From: JAJDXW01 sp965223775
Lineage (GTDB): Bacteria; Pseudomonadota; Gammaproteobacteria; HK1
Length of the DNA: 64,000 bases
Direction of reading: 5' to 3'
Assembly: GCA_965223775.1 (NCBI GenBank)
Contig: OZ245021.1
Location: 2,976,001-3,040,000 of the forward strand
Position 1 is the stretch's first letter; each line of letters opens with the position of its first letter. Below the pieces are notes generated by a model. It made no database searches. It was not told where the DNA came from and worked only from the letters and a program-made list of their open reading frames with translations. A program made the position numbers and the translations under genes. Shown piece by piece: positions 60,173-64,000 of the stretch.

Positions 60173-61210
60173 TCAGACACCGCCAACCAGGCCGAGCTGC
60201 GCGGCGATGAGGGACACGATCCGGCGATGAACCACGTTGCGATCCGTTCCCTCCGGATCGTCACAGACCGGATCGTCCCCATCCGCCCTCAGGATGGCCG
60301 GGCCCTCCGGCTTGCAGGGGAGGAGCGCGGTGAAGTGGCGGGCCGGGGCGATCACTTCCGTGGTTGCACCGGGCAGCAGGGTCGAAAAGCCACTTCCCAA
60401 CGGTCCGAAGTCCGTGGCCAAGTACCGATCGGCACCCTCGCCCAGCCCAATGAGCAGGACATCGTTGACCAGGTTCGTCACGTTCCCCGCGTCAAGCCCA
60501 TGGAGAAGACCCGGCTCGATTGCCGCCACCGCCGCGATGCGTGCGTCCTTGTATGAGGCGTCCCAGAGATCTGCGTCGAGATCGCGAGGGTCGATCCCCG
60601 CTCGAGCCAGATCACGGCAGTCCGATGCCCGATCTCCGTATCGTTCGCAATACCGGACAAACCCGTCCAGGTTGCCGGTCACCCCGCCCATGGAAAGGGC
60701 GGTCCAGCCGCCGTAGGAGAATCCGACCGCTGCAATGCTCAATTGGTCGACACTCCGACTCCAGCGTGCGTCGTCCAACACATGGCTGAGGGCAGCCTGC
60801 AAGTCCTGGACCCGTGTCCAGTGGTCCGCAGCCTGCCGCAGGTCGAAGTCCCGGGTCGTGCTCTTCGGGTGATTGACGGCGACGACGACCGCGCCCCGTT
60901 CGGCGAGACCGGCCGGCAACCACGCGATTGTCCCGAATCTGCCGCCAAGTCCATGGGACAGCAGGACCACGGGATGCCGCCCGGCGGCAACGGCGGCGCC
61001 CTCCCGCACCGGAATCCCGGCGAAGACCGCGTTCTCTGCGAGTCGAAGCGATTCTCCGCCGGTGCCCGGCGGATACCAGATTGCACCGCGAAGCGCCGTT
61101 TCGTGGTGCGAAACCTCCAGTGCGATCCGTTCGAATCCCGGTCCTTCGGCGGCGTTCGCGGCGGCGGCGTAAAGCGCCGCCAATGCGGCGAAGATGGCAA
61201 GACGATTCAT
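60173..61210 (-). CDS. Secreted alpha/beta hydrolase (PAF-acetylhydrolase/dienelactone-hydrolase-like)
   Basis: 345 residues with an N-terminal signal peptide (LAIFAALAALYAAAANA, cleavage near AEGPG). The fold is alpha/beta: LRGAIWYPPGTGG, VVLLSHGLGGRFGTIAWLPA (oxyanion), nucleophile GFSYGGWTALSMGG and a C-terminal His in APARHFTALLPC. It is similar to secreted PAF-AH-like esterases. Periplasmic. Two cysteines near the end (LPCKPEG and DPVCDD) could form a disulfide. It is divergently transcribed from the AraC-type regulator, which may control it. Confidence 0.85.
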   Translation of the reverse strand: MNRLAIFAALAALYAAAANAAEGPGFERIALEVSHHETALRGAIWYPPGTGGESLRLAENAVFAGIPVREGAAVAAGRHPVVLLSHGLGGRFGTIAWLPAGLAERGAVVVAVNHPKSTTRDFDLRQAADHWTRVQDLQAALSHVLDDARWSRSVDQLSIAAVGFSYGGWTALSMGGVTGNLDGFVRYCERYGDRASDCRDLARAGIDPRDLDADLWDASYKDARIAAVAAIEPGLLHGLDAGNVTNLVNDVLLIGLGEGADRYLATDFGPLGSGFSTLLPGATTEVIAPARHFTALLPCKPEGPAILRADGDDPVCDDPEGTDRNVVHRRIVSLIAAQLGLVGGV

Positions 61211-61562
61211 GGAAGCTCCTCCGTTCGGTCAGGTTCGCTGCGAGTCTGGATCCGGAATTCGGGGATTGCGTCCTTGAACCGGTTTCAGTACGCGCAGAAC
61301 CGGTTTCAGGATCTTCGCCGGGCGCGAACCGCGCCACCTCGCTTCCCTCGCGCCGTCCCGAAATGCCACCGCCCGGATCCCTCCGGCGGGCGGTCGAGCG
61401 GAACAACGCTTCCGGGCTTCCTGTCTTCAGTTGCCGCCTCCTGCACGATAGAGCCAGGCAGAGCATGGTCGGTTGCCTGGGGAGCCCCATGTCGCAGACG
61501 CGAACTGCCCGTGCGACGATGGACGGTCTCCTGCATCTTGTTTGAACGCCCGGGCTTCGCAC
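61211..61562. other. Divergent intergenic region, hydrolase and AraC regulator
   Basis: 352 bp with no supported gene. It holds a local direct repeat of GAACCGGTTTCAG (61275-61287 and 61299-61311), 24 bp apart. It lies between the divergent hydrolase and AraC-family genes, so these are candidate binding sites for the regulator, since AraC-type proteins favour direct repeats. Confidence 0.45.
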
Positions 61563-62576
61563 ATGCCGTCTCTTCCCATCCCCATGATCAGCGCGCTGAT
61601 CCTGGGATTCCTGTTCGTCGCGCTGGTCCTGAAACGCGATCGTCACTGGCTGCTCGCCGTACTGGTGGGAGCCTGCGCGCTCCAGGGCCTCGTCATCTCC
61701 CTCGGGCAACACTACGGCGTTGGCGTCATCAGGGCGGTACAGCCGGTGAGTGCGATGTTCGTCCCCCCGCTGGCGTGGATTGCGTTCCAGGTAACCGCGG
61801 TTCGCCCCCTGCGGGCTGCACGCGAGGCCCTCCATCTCGGTGGCCCGATACTGGGGGTGCTCTTTGCCCTGTATCTGCCAGGCGCCCTGGATCCCCTGAT
61901 TCCGCTCGCGTTCGTCGGCTACGGCGCAGCCATGCTGCTTGCGCTGCGGGCCGGGATCGACGGCCTGCCCCGGACGCGGCTCGAGGCCGGGGAGGTCCCC
62001 GGCCGGGTCTGGCAGGTAGTCGCCCTGGCGCTCATCGCATCCGCGTTCATCGACGCAGCGGTCGCGCTCGCGCTCGTGGCGGGCCTGCCGCACTGGCAGC
62101 CGTGGATCGTGAGCGGCGGCTCCGCCCTCACGCTGCTGCTGGTGGGTGGGCTTGCCCTCTCGCAGAGCCTGGCGAACGGCAGCGGGGAGCGGACCGCGGG
62201 GGCCGGGCAGGAGACCCCCGTTGCGGACGTGGACACGCGCGCCGACGCCGAGCTCGTCGCCCGCCTGAACCGGCTGTTGACGGACCAGAAGCTCTTTCTC
62301 GATCCGGACCTGACGCTTGGCCGGATGGCACGGCGACTGGGCGTCCCCGTCAAGCGGCTCTCGGCGGCGATCAACCGGGTGACGGGCGCGAACGTATCGC
62401 GTCACGTCAACGGTTTGCGGATCGAAAGGGCCTGCGAGAGCCTGCTTGCCGGGGAGGCGGTCACGACCGCCATGCTCTCGAGCGGATTCAACACCCGGTC
62501 GAACTTCAACCGAGAGTTCCGCAGGGTCACCGGAAAATCACCCAGCGACTGGCGGGAAGCGGCAGGAAGGAGCTGA
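61563..62576 (+). CDS. AraC-family regulator with membrane-spanning N-terminus
   Basis: 337 residues. About six or seven helices (ISALILGFLFVALVLKRDRH; PILGVLFALYLPGALDPLIP; WQVVALALIASAFIDAAVAL) precede a C-terminal AraC DNA-binding domain (LGRMARRLGVPVKRLSAAIN; NVSRHVNGLRIERACESLLA; MLSSGFNTRSNFNREFRRVT, then GKSPSDWR). Such membrane-bound AraC proteins sense an extracytoplasmic signal. It reads away from the secreted hydrolase, a natural target. ATG 61563 is the likely start. Confidence 0.87.
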   Translation: MPSLPIPMISALILGFLFVALVLKRDRHWLLAVLVGACALQGLVISLGQHYGVGVIRAVQPVSAMFVPPLAWIAFQVTAVRPLRAAREALHLGGPILGVLFALYLPGALDPLIPLAFVGYGAAMLLALRAGIDGLPRTRLEAGEVPGRVWQVVALALIASAFIDAAVALALVAGLPHWQPWIVSGGSALTLLLVGGLALSQSLANGSGERTAGAGQETPVADVDTRADAELVARLNRLLTDQKLFLDPDLTLGRMARRLGVPVKRLSAAINRVTGANVSRHVNGLRIERACESLLAGEAVTTAMLSSGFNTRSNFNREFRRVTGKSPSDWREAAGRS

Positions 62577-62693
62577 CCGTCGCCGCCCCGCCGGGGCAGC
62601 GGGCAGAACGAAGAAGACCTCGCCGGCTCGGGAAGAACCGCGTCGCCGCCGTGCGGCGCATCAGTGCGGTCGGCTACCAGAGGGGAACTCCAT

Positions 62694-62929
62694 ATGAGCG
62701 ACCACAGATCGTTCTCGGCCATCGACGCAACCGAGGTTCCGCCCCGAACGAAACCCTCCAACTATCCGGAGCCGTACGCGAATCGCATGGCCAAGCGGGA
62801 GAAGAGACCACTCGGCGACTTCTTCGGCCTCAACAACTTTGGGGTGAACCTTACCAGGCTTGCGCCCGGTGGTGAGTCCGCCCTGATGCACGCTCACAGC
62901 AGGCAAGACGAGCTCATCTTGCGAACTCG
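62694..62929 (+). pseudogene. Cupin-domain protein, 3'-truncated
   Basis: Begins MSDHRSFSAIDATEVPPRTK with AGAGGGGA as ribosome site. It proceeds through LGDFFGLNNFGVNLTRLAPG and ends in the cupin metal motif start (SALMHAHSRQDELIL). After about codon 78 (near 62925) the frame runs into the intron fragment. The C-terminal two thirds of the single cupin barrel, with the remaining metal ligands, are gone. It is likely non-functional. Confidence 0.75.
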
Positions 62930-63228
62930 TTCAGTCCCGAGATGCCGGACACGACGCAGACCTCCCGAGGTAAGACTGACCGCCTTCACCGCACACCCGC
63001 CGGATTTACCACCCCGGCCCTTGATGGCTATGGACCTCGCGGCCCTTTGCCCGCTCGTCCGGCCGGGTAGGCCTCGTATCCGGTTCTTGTCCATCGGGTC
63101 GCGGCTTTGCTCCACGCTTCCTTCAGACCCCGCCTCGCGACGACGCCCTTGCGCTTCGCTAATCCTTCGCCGCCATCGGGCTGGATAGAGGACTCGCACC
63201 TCCGAGCTGTCAGTCATGCTCGGCACAC
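62930..63228 (-). mobile_element. 5' fragment of a group II intron (class C-like), reverse orientation
   Basis: Read on the minus strand from 63228, it begins GTGTGCCGAGCATGACTG, matching the GUGYG group II intron 5' end, and continues with domain I-like sequence (GGTGCGAGTCCTC; GAAGCGCAAGGGCGTCGTCG; GGACAAGAACCGGATACGAG). I recognise this layout from bacterial introns. Only about 300 nt remain: no reverse transcriptase, no domain V/VI. Immediately 5' stands a strong hairpin, the site type that class C introns choose. The 62930 boundary is approximate. Confidence 0.65.
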
Positions 63229-63234
63229 AAAGGT

Positions 63235-63256
63235 GAGGCGGGCCGCAGCCCGCCTC
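63235..63256 (-). terminator. Intrinsic-terminator-like hairpin used as intron insertion site
   Basis: Perfect 9-bp stem GAGGCGGGC/GCCCGCCTC with a tetraloop (TGCG on the minus strand, closed by C-G like a stable UNCG loop), followed on the minus strand by ACCTTT and then the intron 5' end. Confidence 0.7.
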
Positions 63257-63368
63257 AATTTGTCGGCTTTCGCCTTGTTACGCCGCCCTCGTGTGACGGC
63301 AGACCGGGAACGCCCGGTTAGATGCGCCGCATTCCCTGCGCGGATTGTACTACCCCGGGGGTGGAGGT

Positions 63369-63471
63369 GCGGGGGAGGGGAAGCCCGCGAAAGGCAACCC
63401 GGAGCGAGCGTAGCGAGCGCAGGGTCATGCCGCCCCGCGCAGCGGGGTCGCGGGATATCCCCCTCCCCCGC
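63369..63471. repeat. Inverted-repeat region upstream of the ribbon-helix-helix gene
   Basis: 12-bp arms GCGGGGGAGGGG (63369-63380) and CCCCTCCCCCGC (63460-63471) enclose an inner hairpin CCCCGC-3-GCGGGG (63433-63447) and the near-palindromic GCGAGCGTAGCGAGCGC. The symmetry is clear. A role as a replication or transfer origin, or as a remnant transposon arm, is speculative. No gene is seen in 63257-63565. Confidence 0.55.
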
Positions 63472-63522
63472 GTGTGGATACGCGGTGCTGTGATTCAGTC
63501 CCGGACGGGCCGTGTTACATCA

Positions 63523-63551
63523 GTAATACGAATGAATTACTCATGTATTAC
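63523..63551. promoter_or_regulatory. Candidate operator of the ribbon-helix-helix gene
   Basis: Inverted GTAATAC (63523-63529) and GTATTAC (63545-63551), with an additional ATTAC in between (63536-63540), in an AT-rich patch ending 14 bp before the gene. Ribbon-helix-helix proteins usually repress themselves through such closely spaced repeats. Confidence 0.5.
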
Positions 63552-63565
63552 GAAAGGGGATCGAC

Positions 63566-63784
63566 GTGGCAGGAATGTCCGGGAGGTCCGGGGCGGGAGC
63601 TGGCCCGGGGAAGGCTGGGGCCGGGCGTCCGGCGATGCTGGGAGAGATGATCACGGTTCGTCTCCCTCCGGCTGTGCTGTTGGAAATTGATGCACGTCGG
63701 ATGCAAGGCCTTTTCCCGCGCTCGCGCTCGCAGTGGGTTCGTGACGCAATCGAAGCTCAGTTGGCGAGGCGCACGGAGCGGTGA
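63566..63784 (+). CDS. Ribbon-helix-helix (CopG-like) DNA-binding protein
   Basis: 72 residues from GTG 63566 with AAAGGGG as ribosome site. A Gly/Ala/Pro-rich head precedes MITVRLPPAVLLEIDARRMQ, then FPRSRSQWVRDAIEAQLARR, the strand-helix-helix of the MetJ/Arc/CopG class. Small proteins like this serve as plasmid copy-number, partition, relaxosome or antitoxin proteins. Location next to inverted repeats and an intron fragment suggests a mobile element. The exact role is unknown. Confidence 0.75.
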   Translation: MAGMSGRSGAGAGPGKAGAGRPAMLGEMITVRLPPAVLLEIDARRMQGLFPRSRSQWVRDAIEAQLARRTER

Positions 63785-63828
63785 GCGGCGCCGTCGGCGG
63801 CGCGCCTGCTTGAGATGGGTGGTGTCCG

Positions 63829-64000
63829 GTGGGTGTGGTTCTGTACTGGCTCTTGATGCTGGTCGACTTGGGGTCGATTGTTCTCGCGGGTCTGGGCTTT
63901 CTGCTCTGGCTTGATGGGGTGTGGTGGGGGTTCGTAGTGTTCCCGGCGGGCGTTGTGGCGTATTTCCTACGGGTGCCCGGGACGGGGTTGGGTGCTGCCG
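63829..64000 (+). CDS. Small membrane protein (partial, runs off the window)
   Basis: From GTG 63829 an open frame reads VGVVLYWLLMLVDLGSIVLA, then GLGFLLWLDGVWWGFVVFPA and GVVAYFLRVPG, giving two hydrophobic helices before the window ends. It lies 45 bp after the ribbon-helix-helix gene. I do not recognise the family, and GTG 63835 is an alternative start. Confidence 0.45.
   Translation, partial: MGVVLYWLLMLVDLGSIVLAGLGFLLWLDGVWWGFVVFPAGVVAYFLRVPGTGLGAA

Noticed and set aside
63107..63493. Protein-like frame across the intron relic (LHASFRPRLATTPLRFANPSP)
   Set aside because: This peptide recurs as a false protein call in many genomes because it lies antisense to group II intron domain I. 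The RNA explanation is better.

Overview
The window is GC-rich bacterial chromosome. The housekeeping gene order points to a gammaproteobacterium outside the enterics. The serS-rarA-lolA-ftsK, trxB-aat-infA, lpxK-kdsB, lolCD, sdhCDAB-sdhE and rimP-nusA-infB-rbfA-truB-rpsO-pnp blocks are all present, together with the SdhE/YgfX pair and lipid A and Kdo synthesis genes. Species cannot be named from sequence alone.

Layout. 1-1524: right end of a TniA/TniB-type (Mu/Tn7-like) transposon that has cut into a DUF3883 nuclease-like gene. That gene also carries a frameshifting 10-bp tandem duplication and lies beside a HigBA/RelE-type toxin-antitoxin pair. 4334-4421: tRNA-Ser(UGA). 4.5-23.1 kb: conserved envelope, replication and translation genes (a Bax-inhibitor-like membrane protein, serS, rarA, lolA, ftsK, trxB, aat, infA, a metallophosphatase, kdsB, lpxK, comEC, a DUF2062 protein, lolD, lolC, tsaB, ygfX). 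23.5-29.1 kb: succinate dehydrogenase operon with sdhE, then ygfZ and yheT. 29.3-37.8 kb: the pnp to rimP translation and transcription operon on the minus strand, with a promoter and a terminator-like leader hairpin before rimP.

38.1-55.3 kb is metabolic accessory DNA. Its core is a divergent cluster around a palindrome at 49209-49226. Leftward runs a formamidase-like hydrolase, a three-part TRAP importer, both subunits of an N,N-dimethylformamidase-like amidohydrolase, and a flavin amine oxidase. Rightward runs an ABM-domain protein, a DinB-fold protein, a flavin monooxygenase-like enzyme, and HyuA and HyuB. I read it as an uptake and breakdown route for an N-methylated or formamide-like, possibly hydantoin-type, compound. 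The real substrate is unknown.

55.4-64.0 kb is a graveyard of broken and mobile DNA: a 5'-truncated outer-membrane barrel gene, a (CGCTCGG)n minisatellite, a truncated LysR gene, remnants of a type IV AbiE-like toxin-antitoxin pair cut by an IS1634-family element, a cupin gene truncated next to a group II intron 5' fragment, and a ribbon-helix-helix gene with palindromic upstream DNA. Between them lie an intact hydrolase and a membrane-bound AraC regulator.

A family of intergenic repeats with CTAG termini and inverted-repeat ends recurs at 13.55, 23.14, 39.76 and (degenerate) 29.09 kb. At least one copy supplies the stop codons of both flanking genes. I do not recognise this family.
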